Shown here: positions 8,095 through 15,484 of the stretch, piece after piece | How the letters are laid out: the number at the start of each line of letters is the position of its first letter | Numbering within the stretch: position 1 is the stretch's first letter | Assembly: GCA_029974875.1 (NCBI GenBank) | Contig: JARKQP010000393.1 | Coordinates: 1-20,427, forward strand | DNA from: Mobilitalea sp. | GTDB taxonomy: Bacteria; Bacillota_A; Clostridia; Lachnospirales; Lachnospiraceae | DNA: 20,427 nt | Reading direction: 5' to 3' | Position numbers and translations under genes: made by a program | The notes under the pieces: generated by a model | Told to the model about the DNA's origin: nothing | Seen by the model: the letters and a program-made list of their open reading frames with translations, nothing else | Database searches by the model: none

Positions 8095-8157
8095 GTATGA
8101 AAAGAAATTCTAAGTCAGCCAAATACTCCGGCTAAGAATTTCTAAAATTTCACACCG
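8095..8157. repeat. Modular hairpin repeat, copy 3 (single hairpin)
   Basis: This 63-bp unit has AGAAATTCT paired with AGAATTTCT, an inner AGCC/GGCT stem, and flanks TGTATGAAAAG and TTTCACACCGG. The hairpin arms and the right flank match copy 1 (1357-1428), so it looks like the simplest form of the family. It lies between rqcP and the yabP promoter. The rest of the 203-bp gap 7978-8180 holds that promoter. Confidence 0.8.
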
Positions 8158-8180
8158 GAAGATAGAAAACGAAAGCTTCC

Positions 8181-8420
8181 TTACAGATATTTGTAAAGCT
8201 CCTTTGCATCATCCTTCTTTGTGGTTTCCTGTACATCCAGAACCTCCACCTTAACGCTCTTTGCACCAAAGCCAATTTCAATCACATCTCCGACCTTTAC
8301 ATTGGCAGACGCTTTGGCCGGTTTATCATTTATGGTTACTCTTCCCGCATCACAGGCCTCATTTGCCACTGTACGGCGCTTGATTAACCGTGATACCTTT
8401 AAAAACTTATCTAATCTCAT
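8181..8420 (-). CDS. rqcP: S4-domain ribosome quality control protein RqcP (YabO)
   Basis: RqcP binds stalled 50S subunits carrying peptidyl-tRNA and, with RqcH, supports C-terminal alanine tailing of the stuck chain. At 79 residues the protein is a lone S4 RNA-binding domain of the Hsp15/YabO type: MRLDKFLKVSRLIKRRTVA, then GRVTINDKPAKASANVKVGD with the turn expected in S4 folds, and a short basic tail. GGAGG is six bases before the ATG. It follows hup by 122 bases with the hup terminator in between, so expression may depend on read-through or on a promoter I could not identify. The family match is very strong. Confidence 0.93.
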   Translation of the reverse strand: MRLDKFLKVSRLIKRRTVANEACDAGRVTINDKPAKASANVKVGDVIEIGFGAKSVKVEVLDVQETTKKDDAKELYKYL

Positions 8421-8469
8421 TCTATACCTCCGCAGGGCTTTCGCTCCTTAGTGCAACGTTCACTAATAT

Positions 8470-8529
8470 AAAAAGGGCTGTATTTAATTCCTCAACCCTT
8501 AGTGTGTTACGGAATTAAAAACAGCCCTT
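8470..8529 (-). terminator. Terminator after hup
   Basis: On the minus strand AAGGGCTGT pairs with ACAGCCCTT and an inner TTTAATTCC pairs with GGAATTAAA, followed by TTTTTATA. The long stem begins 14 bases after the hup stop. It may be partial, since rqcP lies directly downstream without a clear promoter. Confidence 0.88.
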
Positions 8530-8542
8530 CGTCTTCAATCTA

Positions 8543-8818
8543 CTATGCGTTGATAACATCCTTTAAAGCCTTGCCAGCTTTAAACTTAGGTGCTTTAGAA
8601 GCAGCGATTGTGATGGTTTCCTTTGTTAAAGGATTTCTTCCTGTTCTAGCAGGTCTCTCGGATACTTCAAAAGTACCAAAGCCAACTAACTGAACCTTCT
8701 CACCCTTTGTTAATTCCTCAGTAACTACATCAATAAAAGCCTTTAATGCCTTTTCTGAATCCTTTTTTGAAAACTCTGTTTTCTCTGCAATAGCTGCTAC
8801 TAATTCTGCTTTGTTCAT
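8543..8818 (-). CDS. hup: DNA-binding protein HU
   Basis: HU is a small dimeric nucleoid protein that bends and compacts DNA without strong sequence preference. The 91-residue product begins MNKAELVAAIAEKTEFSKKD and carries the family signature GFGTFEVSERPARTGRNP in the beta-arm region (about 46-63), ending KAPKFKAGKALKDVINA. GAGGAGG lies eight bases before the ATG at 8818; the frame extends upstream into mazG but has no better start. It begins 38 bases after the mazG stop, so it is co-transcribed with mazG, and has a strong terminator of its own. In B. subtilis hbs sits elsewhere; here HU is placed between mazG and rqcP. Confidence 0.97.
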   Translation of the reverse strand: MNKAELVAAIAEKTEFSKKDSEKALKAFIDVVTEELTKGEKVQLVGFGTFEVSERPARTGRNPLTKETITIAASKAPKFKAGKALKDVINA

Positions 8819-8856
8819 GGATTGCTCCTCCTCTAAGGTATTAAAAATTTTTTCAT

Positions 8857-9636
8857 CTAACGACGATATTTTACTTCCCGCCACAATTTTTCCAGCGCTG
8901 TAGGGGGGAGTTCACATAGATTCTGGCCCCTACTCTCCGCTAGAGCAAAGACATCTACAAATCTATTTATAAACTTATTAGTGGCATTTGTCAAGGAATT
9001 TTCTGCATTTAATTGTAAAACCCGGGACAAATTAACGATTGAGAACATAATGTCACCAAATTTCTCGTCAGTATCGCTACTATCCCCCATTTTAACAGCC
9101 TCCGAGAGCTCTTTCAGCTCCTCCTGGATCTTGTCAAGCATCTGATGGGCATCTCCAAAATCCAGCCCTGCTTTGGCGGCTTTTTTCTGGATTTTCTCTG
9201 CCCTGATATTAGCCGGAAGGGCCTTTGGCACACGGAGCAGATCATCGACTGCACCGGAGGTATTCTTCTCCTCCTGCTTGATCTCCTCCCAGTTGCGGAT
9301 AACACCCTCCGAGTCCTCCACCACGGCATCACCAAAGACATGGGGGTGTCTCCGGATCATCTTTTCAGCCTCTGCAGAAACCACTTCTTCTATGGTAAAC
9401 TCACCGGCTTCCTCCGCTATGACGCTATGAAGGGCAACCTGCAGGAGTACATCTCCCAGCTCCTCACACAGATTCTCACTGTCCTCATTGTTAATCGCCT
9501 CAATAGTTTCATAGCATTCTTCAATTAAGCAGCTTTTCAGGCTCCCATGGGTCTGCTCCCTGTCCCAGGGACAGCCCTCCTTACTGCGGAGCTTCCGTAT
9601 GATCTCCATAAATTCCTCAAAAGTATAACCTGCCAT
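8857..9636 (-). CDS. mazG: Nucleoside triphosphate pyrophosphohydrolase MazG
   Basis: MazG hydrolyses (d)NTPs, including damaged ones, to monophosphates and pyrophosphate. The 259-residue protein is a full two-domain MazG. The N-terminal copy has GCPWD (21-25), EECYE (39-43) and EELGD (58-62); the C-terminal copy has EELKE (172-176) and EKFGD (191-195), the acidic residues that bind magnesium. It lacks the N-terminal tetrapyrrole-methylase-like domain of Bacillus YabN and is close in size to the E. coli enzyme. I chose the ATG at 9636, with AAGGAGG six bases before it; the in-frame ATG at 9732 would turn a 21-bp repeat into an odd 32-residue extension. It leads the mazG-hup operon from a promoter at 9765-9793. 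Confidence 0.95.
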   Translation of the reverse strand: MAGYTFEEFMEIIRKLRSKEGCPWDREQTHGSLKSCLIEECYETIEAINNEDSENLCEELGDVLLQVALHSVIAEEAGEFTIEEVVSAEAEKMIRRHPHVFGDAVVEDSEGVIRNWEEIKQEEKNTSGAVDDLLRVPKALPANIRAEKIQKKAAKAGLDFGDAHQMLDKIQEELKELSEAVKMGDSSDTDEKFGDIMFSIVNLSRVLQLNAENSLTNATNKFINRFVDVFALAESRGQNLCELPPTALEKLWREVKYRR

Positions 9637-9640
9637 CCTA

Positions 9641-9690
9641 ATCCTCCTTTTGGGAAGGACTTTCCTCCATTTTGGGGAGGCTTTTCCTCC
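9641..9690 (-). repeat. 21-bp tandem repeat, locus A (mazG leader)
   Basis: On the minus strand about two and a half units of the form GGAGGAAAnnCCTCCCCAAAA stand in the mazG leader. The array ends in GAGGATTAGG, which supplies the ribosome binding site of mazG. Each unit pairs an SD-like GGAGG with CCTCC or CCTTCC and can form a small hairpin. The same unit and tail occur at 15485-15570 and 20168-20277. Confidence 0.78.
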
Positions 9691-9764
9691 GTTCCGTAAT
9701 AACTCCTTTATCTGCAGCTTTTTACCGCACACCGGATATCCGATGTATCAGCCTTATTCCATGT

Positions 9765-9793
9765 ATTATAACCAATCTTCCTCCTGCATACAA
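9765..9793 (-). promoter_or_regulatory. Promoter of the mazG-hup operon
   Basis: TTGTAT (9788-9793) and a perfect TATAAT (9765-9770) are 17 bases apart on the minus strand. The predicted leader of about 120 bases contains the locus A repeat. Confidence 0.68.
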
Positions 9794-9811
9794 CCTAAAA
9801 AAGGAAGAAAT

Positions 9812-9947
9812 GTGAAAAGTCTTACTAGAGTAAGACTTTGGAAGTTCTAAGACACCAAAAGACAGTGCCTAACAACTTCTATGCTTCACAAATGGAATAT
9901 GCAGTATTCCATTCGGAAGAACGCGAGAACAGCGTTCTTCTCACTTA
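9812..9947. repeat. Modular hairpin repeat, copy 2 (four hairpins)
   Basis: This block starts with TGTGAAAAG and has four hairpins: AAAGTCTTAC/GTAAGACTTT at 9816-9839; GAAGTT..CACC/GTG..AACTTC at 9840-9880; TGGAATA/TATTCCA at 9893-9911; GAAGAACGC/GCGTTCTTC at 9916-9940. The second and fourth hairpins, and the ATGCTTCACA spacer between them, match the minus strand of copy 1 nearly base for base, while the TGGAATA hairpin is an extra module. The 456-bp gap 9637-10092 has no gene; besides this block it holds the mazG promoter, the locus A repeat, a TGCCAT/ATGGCA hairpin near 9963-9981 and the spoVT terminator. Confidence 0.85.
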
Positions 9948-10034
9948 TATTACCCCGATCCATGCCATAACCTTCATGGCAATTTGTGCAGTATAACGGC
10001 AATGCCCATAATGATGTGCATGGACATAAGTATG

Positions 10035-10084
10035 AAAAAGTACCCTGATGCATTTTATTTTTGCAAAAACACAGTTCAGGGTAC
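10035..10084 (-). terminator. Terminator after spoVT
   Basis: On the minus strand GTACCCTGA (10076-10084) pairs perfectly with TCAGGGTAC (10040-10048), followed by TTTTT. It begins nine bases after the spoVT stop and separates spoVT from the mazG operon. Confidence 0.85.
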
Positions 10085-10092
10085 GCTTTTTC

Positions 10093-10641
10093 CTATTGTT
10101 CCATCTGTCTGCCTAAGAATGCAGCAGCCGTACTGGCAAGCTTTACTTCCACATCGCCAAATTTGGTTTTTGCATCCTTGGTTAAGAGTATAACAGCACC
10201 AATGGCATCACCCTCACTGATAATCGGGGTTACAACCTGGAATGTAAATTCCGAATCATCCTCATTCATGATTCTTACAAAATTCTTATCCTCTTTTGCA
10301 GCAATGACGGCTTCCCGTTCATTGATCACTTCCTCCAGATCATGGCTGATGCTTTTTGATATGATATCCTTTTTTGTCGGTCCTGCTACAGCTATAAATT
10401 GATCTTTGTCCGCGATTGCCACAATGTGCCCTGTTGTCTGTGCTAAAGAATCCGCATACTGCTTCGCAAATTGTCCCAGTTCACCGATAGGTGAATATTT
10501 CTTTAATATAATTTCACCTTCACGGTCTGTAAAAATCTCCAGGGGATCTCCTTCGCGGATCCTTAAGGTGCGTCGAATCTCTTTTGGTACTACAACACGT
10601 CCCAGGTCATCTATTCTTCTTACAATACCAGTTGCTTTCAT
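10093..10641 (-). CDS. spoVT: Stage V sporulation protein T, AbrB-family regulator
   Basis: SpoVT is a DNA-binding regulator that tunes sigma-G-dependent genes in the forespore. The 182-residue protein has the AbrB-type swapped-hairpin domain at 1-52 (TGIVRRIDDLGRVVVPKEIR, then LRIREGDPLEIF) and a GAF-like C-terminal domain at about 55-180 ending GRQMEQ. The N-terminal domain is almost identical to that of B. subtilis SpoVT, and the length matches. GGAGG lies ten bases before the ATG. As in Bacillus it sits upstream of mazG, though the mfd and spoVB genes found beside it there are absent here and it is preceded by dtd. A weak sigma-G-like site lies upstream (see rejected list). Confidence 0.97.
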   Translation of the reverse strand: MKATGIVRRIDDLGRVVVPKEIRRTLRIREGDPLEIFTDREGEIILKKYSPIGELGQFAKQYADSLAQTTGHIVAIADKDQFIAVAGPTKKDIISKSISHDLEEVINEREAVIAAKEDKNFVRIMNEDDSEFTFQVVTPIISEGDAIGAVILLTKDAKTKFGDVEVKLASTAAAFLGRQMEQ

Positions 10642-10786
10642 ACATGATCTTCCTCCATTTACGTAGTTTAGTTATGCAAATAATTATTTATATTATTTGT
10701 TAATATTGTTTGTAATATGGGGAAGTTTATACATATATTTCAAAGAATTATTTAATTTGACACACCTGGTATTTCTAGCGGTATTT

Positions 10787-11236
10787 CTAACCTAAAGATT
10801 TTTCATCCAAAACTATGGTAAATGGCCCGTCGTTAACCAGGGATACTTTCATATCTGCTCCGAATTCCCCGGCCTGTACCCTGCCCAGCTTCTCCTTCGT
10901 CCTACTTATAAAGTATTCATAAAGCTCCTCTGCCAATGCCGGATTTCCGGCACCGGTAAAGGACGGCCGGTTTCCTTTCCTGCAATCGGCATACAGGGTA
11001 AATTGGGATACGACAAGCACCTCGCCGCCCACATCCTGGAGGGAAAGATTGGTCTTTCCGTTCCCGTCTTCAAAGATCCGCAGCTTTAATATCTTATCGA
11101 TATATTTATCTGCAATTTCCCTTGTGTCATCTCCTCCAACTCCCAGCAAAACCAAAAAGCCCTTTCCAATTTCACCGGTAACCCTGCCTTCTACGGTCAC
11201 CTTAGCCTCCGATACCCGTTGTATCACTATTTTCAT
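10787..11236 (-). CDS. dtd: D-aminoacyl-tRNA deacylase
   Basis: Dtd hydrolyses D-amino acids (and glycine mischarged on tRNA-Ala) from tRNA, keeping them out of translation. The 149-residue length is typical. The catalytic motif SQFTL is at residues 77-81, the second conserved stretch GNRPSFTGA at 88-96, and the cross-subunit Gly-cisPro motif appears as NDGPFT at 135-140. AAGG is found a short distance before the ATG, a modest ribosome binding site. It follows mug by 90 bases and is the last gene of the deoB-mug-dtd run; no strong terminator was seen in the 145 bases before spoVT. Confidence 0.95.
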   Translation of the reverse strand: MKIVIQRVSEAKVTVEGRVTGEIGKGFLVLLGVGGDDTREIADKYIDKILKLRIFEDGNGKTNLSLQDVGGEVLVVSQFTLYADCRKGNRPSFTGAGNPALAEELYEYFISRTKEKLGRVQAGEFGADMKVSLVNDGPFTIVLDEKSLG

Positions 11237-11326
11237 TCCGTATCCTTGCCTTTCTATTTTTATCTTTGATAGAATTAACCTATGGGCACCCTTAGCGGGC
11301 CCTTATGCCTCCCAAGGAAAGACCTC

Positions 11327-11818
11327 TTAATCCGTGTATTCCCTGATAACAGACCAGGACCCTATCAGCTGCTCCAGCCTGTTGCCTGCATTTGCCGGGC
11401 TTGTAGATGGCAGCTTAGCTGCTTTTATGCCTGTTGCAGGGAAAATATGCTTCATATAGAGCTGATGGGAGGTATTGCCGTTACAAAATATTTGCCGGAT
11501 GTCAGCGGCGTTTAAAATAACTGACAAATCATTGGCAATGACATTTTTAATACTGCTGTCGGAGGATCCGGTGATCTCACAGCTTTGGATAACATCCCAG
11601 ACAGCAATACGGCAGCTCCTAAGCATGCTTTCTTTCTCCACTATGTCAGCTGGCAACGGTACTCCATAGATAGCGCTGATAACCTTCCAGAACCGGTTCT
11701 GGGGATGGTGGTAAAAGAATTGGCCTTCCCTGGATTTTACCGAGGGAAAGGATCCCAAGACCAAAATCTTGGAATCCTTATCATATAACGGTGGTATTGG
11801 GTGTTCTATTCTGTCCAT
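11327..11818 (-). CDS. DNA-deoxyinosine glycosylase, UDG superfamily (family 6-like)
   Basis: The protein is a base-excision repair enzyme of the uracil-DNA glycosylase fold, most like the group described as hypoxanthine-DNA glycosylase. In the 163-residue form motif 1 is GSFPS (22-26), followed by GQFFYHHPQNRFW (32-44), typical of this group, and the late motif LPSTSPAN (136-143), where the SPAN residues enter the DNA minor groove. Substrate preference (hypoxanthine versus uracil) cannot be read from sequence alone. I chose the ATG at 11818, with GGAGAG seven bases upstream, over the ATG at 11836 without a site. It starts 39 bases after the deoB stop, so the two are co-transcribed. Confidence 0.85.
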   Translation of the reverse strand: MDRIEHPIPPLYDKDSKILVLGSFPSVKSREGQFFYHHPQNRFWKVISAIYGVPLPADIVEKESMLRSCRIAVWDVIQSCEITGSSDSSIKNVIANDLSVILNAADIRQIFCNGNTSHQLYMKHIFPATGIKAAKLPSTSPANAGNRLEQLIGSWSVIREYTD

Positions 11819-11857
11819 CTGTATACTCTCCAACATGAGGACTGGGCCTCATTCACT

Positions 11858-13054
11858 TTATTTTTTCAAAATCTCCTGTAGGAAGGATTCGCCTGCCACT
11901 GTGCTGTCCACCTTGAAATAATCAAGTATTGTGGCTGCGATATCCGCAAAGGTGCTTCTAGTGCCAAGGTTAATCCCCGGCTTTACCTCTTCACCGTAAA
12001 CCACAAGGGGAACATATTCCCTGGAATGATCCGTCGAGGGTGTTGCCGGATCACAGCCATGATCCGCCGCCACAATCAGGAGGTCCTCCTTTCTAAGCCC
12101 TGCCAGAACCCTTGGCAGTTGCTCATCAAAATAGGTCAATGCCTTCGCATATCCGTCGATATCATTCCTGTGGCCGTAAATCATGTCCGTATCCACCAGA
12201 TTTACAAAGCACAGCCCCTCAAAATCACGTTCCGTACGTTCAATCAGCCTCTCGATCCCCTCTGCATTGTCATGGGTGCGCACCGTATCTGTAATTCCCT
12301 TTCCTGCGAAGATATCATAGATTTTTCCGACGCCGAGAACCTCAAAGCCCCTTTCCTTCAACAGATCCATCATGGTCGTAGAGGGCACCAGGGAAAAGTC
12401 GTGCCGGTTAGAGGTACGCTTGTAATCGGGAGCTTCCCCAATAAAGGGTCTGGCTATGACGCGGCCCACCGCATGCTTCCCTGTCAATATTTCACGGGCA
12501 ATCTCACAGTAGCGGTATAATTCCTGAACCGGAACCACATCCTCGTGGGCTGCAATCTGAAAAACGCTGTCCGCGGAGGTGTAGACAATTAAAGCACCTG
12601 TTTCCACATGCTCCTTTCCATAATCCCGGATTACATCCGTACCGGAATAGGGCCGGTTGCAAAGCACCTTCCTTCCCGTCCTTTCCTCAAAGGGCTTTAG
12701 AACCTCTTCAGGAAAGCCCTCCGGGTATGTGGGAAATGGCTGTTCCGATATGATTCCTGCAATCTCCCAGTGCCCTGTCGTGGTATCCTTCCCCTTGGAC
12801 TGTTCCAGCATTCGGGCAACTGCCCCTTCAAAGGGCTGGCCAGCCGTGGTTTCCGGGGAAAACTTTTCTCCAGGGATTTTATCCCTTACTCCATCAATCT
12901 GGAACAGTCCCAGCTTCTGCATATTGGGCATATGAAAATACTCGCTTGTTGAGGCTGAATAGAGAGTGTGGCTGCCCTCGTCACCATAAAGAGCCGCATC
13001 CGGCAATTCGCCGATTCCAACACTGTCCAGTACTACAATAAATACACGCTTCAT
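11858..13054 (-). CDS. deoB: Phosphopentomutase
   Basis: DeoB interconverts (deoxy)ribose 1-phosphate and 5-phosphate, feeding nucleoside sugars into central metabolism. The 398-residue protein is full length for this alkaline-phosphatase-superfamily enzyme. Visible features are the first metal-binding aspartate in VLDSVGIGE (D10), the phosphorylated threonine region DTTTGHWE (90-97), [11 protein letters not shown], and the metal-binding ADHG and DHSREYVP (330-349). AGGAGG lies seven bases before the ATG. It leads the deoB-mug-dtd operon from a promoter at 13175-13203. No other nucleoside-catabolism gene (pdp, deoC) is adjacent in this window. Confidence 0.97.
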   Translation of the reverse strand: MKRVFIVVLDSVGIGELPDAALYGDEGSHTLYSASTSEYFHMPNMQKLGLFQIDGVRDKIPGEKFSPETTAGQPFEGAVARMLEQSKGKDTTTGHWEIAGIISEQPFPTYPEGFPEEVLKPFEERTGRKVLCNRPYSGTDVIRDYGKEHVETGALIVYTSADSVFQIAAHEDVVPVQELYRYCEIAREILTGKHAVGRVIARPFIGEAPDYKRTSNRHDFSLVPSTTMMDLLKERGFEVLGVGKIYDIFAGKGITDTVRTHDNAEGIERLIERTERDFEGLCFVNLVDTDMIYGHRNDIDGYAKALTYFDEQLPRVLAGLRKEDLLIVAADHGCDPATPSTDHSREYVPLVVYGEEVKPGINLGTRSTFADIAATILDYFKVDSTVAGESFLQEILKK

Positions 13055-13174
13055 TCCTATTCCTCCTATTCTCTCAGGGAACGTATTCAGGTTATTTAAA
13101 AAGAATTAATTTCAGATTACTTTATTAAATGTAAGCCTGCTATTTCACAATTGTTCATCATTACTGATAAAGAT

Positions 13175-13203
13175 ATTATAATTATTTTTTCTTCCCTTGT
13201 CCA
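13175..13203 (-). promoter_or_regulatory. Promoter of deoB-mug-dtd
   Basis: TGGACA (13198-13203, one mismatch) and TATAAT (13175-13180) are 17 bases apart on the minus strand, about 120 bases before deoB. No clear operator was recognised. The 487-bp gap 13055-13541 otherwise holds the divergent promoter of the PAP2 gene and nothing else identifiable. Confidence 0.62.
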
Positions 13204-13454
13204 TCCTTCTCTTATTCCGGGATTAAAACCCCAGGAGCTAAATCCTGCAAATTAAAGATTCCCGCTTGCAGCTTCTGACCGGAGCCGGGGGACTATAAAC
13301 ATACTTTTGTCCATGATTTAAAAAAGTTGAAGAACTTTGTACAGGAACTACGTTATATTTTATGAAACGATCCACATACTATTTACTGTAGCCTATAGCT
13401 TTGGTACAAGGAAATACTATGGCTTTCATATGGCTTCTGGTACAAATAAACCTA

Positions 13455-13483
13455 TTGTTATCATATTCGTTTCATGATATAAT
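13455..13483 (+). promoter_or_regulatory. Promoter of the PAP2-family gene
   Basis: TTGTTA (13455-13460) and TATAAT (13478-13483) are 17 bases apart, with a TG making an extended -10. It lies inside the longest open frame (from 13401), which supports the downstream ATG at 13542 as the true start. Confidence 0.72.
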
Positions 13484-13541
13484 TTACAAAGTTAAAAACA
13501 TCACTAGAACGTACTGTTTTTTTCGGAAAGGTCGTGCAGGC

Positions 13542-14234
13542 ATGAAGCCCTTTGGTTCCATTAAAGATTTTATTATCAAATATAAGCATGGTTTCATATT
13601 ACTATACTTTTTTGTATACCTGATCTGGTTTTTTAAACTAGAGCGCACTGTAACCACGCATTTTAATATAATTTATACAAAGTTAGATGATTACATCCCC
13701 TTCTGTGAGGTATTTATCATTCCTTATTTTTTGTGGTTCCTTTATATTGCCGTAACCATCATATACTTTATATTTGCCTCAAAGCATGACTTTTATAAAT
13801 ACTGCGCCAATATCTTTATCGGTATGACCATTTGCCTTATCATCTATACCGTGTGGCCCAACGGGCATCACCTTAGGGTGGATTTACATGCTCTTGGCAG
13901 GTCGAATATTTTTACGCATTTGTTATCTTATATTTATAGCGTAGATACAGCTACCAATGTATTTCCCAGTATTCATGTATTTAACTCAATTGCCTCCTAC
14001 CTGGCCATCAGTAAGAGCGAAAAGCTAAAACAATATAAATGGGCGCAGAACTCGGCCCTGGTTCTTACCATCTTAATCTGTATGTCGACAGTCCTGTTGA
14101 AACAGCATTCCATATTGGACATCTTCGGGGCAGTGGCACTCAATATTGTAATGTACCTGATTGTTTATGTACCCGACTGGGGCAAGGTCATCGCAGCCAG
14201 AAGAGCCCGCAGGGAGGGGCTGTCAAACATCTAG
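13542..14234 (+). CDS. PAP2-family membrane phosphatase
   Basis: A multi-pass membrane protein of the phosphatidic acid phosphatase 2 superfamily, likely acting on a lipid phosphate or lipid-linked pyrophosphate at the membrane. The 230-residue protein has about five or six hydrophobic segments. The second PAP2 motif is VFPSIHVFNS, with the expected PSxH. The third is STVLLKQHSILD, which keeps the serine, catalytic histidine and aspartate but has threonine for the usual arginine. The first motif is only suggested by WPNGHHLRV. These variants recur, to my knowledge, in clostridial members. GGAAAGG lies ten bases before the ATG at 13542. It is a single-gene unit with its own promoter and terminator; the substrate is unknown. 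Confidence 0.85.
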   Translation: MKPFGSIKDFIIKYKHGFILLYFFVYLIWFFKLERTVTTHFNIIYTKLDDYIPFCEVFIIPYFLWFLYIAVTIIYFIFASKHDFYKYCANIFIGMTICLIIYTVWPNGHHLRVDLHALGRSNIFTHLLSYIYSVDTATNVFPSIHVFNSIASYLAISKSEKLKQYKWAQNSALVLTILICMSTVLLKQHSILDIFGAVALNIVMYLIVYVPDWGKVIAARRARREGLSNI

Positions 14235-14329
14235 CAGGAAACCTGATTTTTATATTGGGACATCCTATTTTGGGGGACATAACGACATAATTTCATAGAA
14301 ACAGACCCTAAAAGGGGTTCATAGATAAA

Positions 14330-14375
14330 GAGCCAGCTGCAACATATGTGATATATATTGCAACTGGCTCTTTCT
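14330..14375. terminator. Terminator between the PAP2 gene and the glycosyltransferase gene
   Basis: GAGCCAGCTGCAA (14330-14342) pairs with TTGCAACTGGCTC (14358-14370) with one mismatch, followed by TTTCT on the plus strand and a shorter T-rich tail on the minus strand. It lies between two converging genes and may serve both. A weaker GCCT/AGGC hairpin lies at 14430-14450, just after the glycosyltransferase stop. Confidence 0.75.
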
Positions 14376-14456
14376 AGTGTAACGTTCACGAAACAGCTGG
14401 TCATTGAGCTAAGGATAACTTTTCGGGGGTACCGCCTTGCAAACGCAGGCGTAGTT

Positions 14457-15473
14457 CTAATTAAATCCGTAGATCTTCTGTGCTATCTTATATCCCATTT
14501 CTACAATCCTGTTACCAAACTTGCCAGGCAGGTTCATGGAACGTCCCAGGATATGGGACTTTACCCTCTTATACAGGCGCTTGTCATAGTTCTTAAGGTA
14601 TTCCCAGAGCTCCTCCTTCTTTGCAAGGCTCTCATCACTGCCTTCCCTGATTAACAAAACGCTACTTACGGTCGTAATCATAGCGACATATTTAACCATA
14701 TAATTCTGAAGCTTTTTGCTCTTGATCTGGAATACGTCATGGCATTCAATCAATATTTTATTCACCTTAAGCTGCTGGTCAATCCGCTTGATCATCACCT
14801 GTTCATTTACTGACTGGTCCGCTCTTCCGATATAATAGCGATACAGGTTTACATCCAGATAATATAATGTCTTTACAAAGGGAAGCGGTTGATATACAAA
14901 AATGTTATCCACATAGAAGGTATGCTTTGGCAGCCGTAATCCACAGCTCTGCAGCAGTTTTGTGCGGTAGATTGTGGAATGCATCAGTATATTCTGGCTC
15001 TGCCTGAAATGCATAATATCATCCCAGCCAAATACCTGGTTCTTAGGTAAGGCCCAGTTATAGTTGATTACCTTTTTTCTCTTTGCATCTACTTTTTCAT
15101 ACACGTAATTCGAAAGGAACAGATCCGGGCTTTTTCCTTCGGCAATTAACTCCTTTAGGGTGTCCATAACCTGCTTCAGTGCATTTTCATTCACCCAATC
15201 GTCACTGTCCACTACTTTAAAATACAAGCCTGTAGCATTGGCGAGCCCCGTATTCACTGCTTCGCCATGCCCCCCGTTTTCCTGCTGTATTGCCTTAATG
15301 ATCGTAGGATACTTTGCCTGGTATTCCTCCGCGATCTTCTGTGTATCATCCGTGGAACCATCATTTACAATGATGATCTCCATCTCTTCGCCACCGGATA
15401 GAAGAGTTTCTATGGCGTGGTCCATGTAAGCTGCTGAATTATAGCAGGGTATCGCTGCAGATAATAATTTCAT
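14457..15473 (-). CDS. Family 2 glycosyltransferase
   Basis: A cytoplasmic GT-A fold glycosyltransferase that transfers a sugar from a nucleotide donor, probably for cell-surface glycan synthesis. The 338-residue protein has the family start LLSAAIPCYNSAAYMDHAIE, the nucleotide-binding VNDGSTDDT (36-44), GGHGEAVNTGL, and the metal-binding DXD-type VVDSDDW (87-93). The C-terminal 150 residues are helical and basic without a membrane segment. AGGAGG lies five bases before the ATG and directly follows a 21-bp tandem repeat. It is the last gene in the methyltransferase-to-glycosyltransferase run, with a 106-bp gap after the aminopeptidase. The sugar and acceptor are unknown. Confidence 0.9.
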   Translation of the reverse strand: MKLLSAAIPCYNSAAYMDHAIETLLSGGEEMEIIIVNDGSTDDTQKIAEEYQAKYPTIIKAIQQENGGHGEAVNTGLANATGLYFKVVDSDDWVNENALKQVMDTLKELIAEGKSPDLFLSNYVYEKVDAKRKKVINYNWALPKNQVFGWDDIMHFRQSQNILMHSTIYRTKLLQSCGLRLPKHTFYVDNIFVYQPLPFVKTLYYLDVNLYRYYIGRADQSVNEQVMIKRIDQQLKVNKILIECHDVFQIKSKKLQNYMVKYVAMITTVSSVLLIREGSDESLAKKEELWEYLKNYDKRLYKRVKSHILGRSMNLPGKFGNRIVEMGYKIAQKIYGFN

Positions 15474-15484
15474 TCCTTCCTCCT

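Noticed and set aside
9637..9732. A longer MazG starting at the ATG at 9732
   Set aside because: The extra 32 residues come from the repeat, and the ATG at 9636 has a strong Shine-Dalgarno site and the normal family N-terminus.
9650..9850. A plus-strand 66-codon open frame upstream of mazG
   Set aside because: It reads through the 21-bp repeat, the mazG promoter and a hairpin repeat, with no ribosome binding site, so is not a credible gene.
10714..10743. A sigma-G-like promoter before spoVT (TGAAATA, 16 bases, CATATTA on the minus strand)
   Set aside because: The -10 fits the consensus but the -35 is imperfect and the spacer is short; in such AT-rich sequence this is not enough to call it, although sigma-G control would fit spoVT.
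10769..10792. A 12-bp direct repeat (GGTATTTCTAGC, then GGTATTTCTAAC) over the dtd stop codon
   Set aside because: Only two copies, no hairpin or T-run, and no match elsewhere in the window; probably chance.
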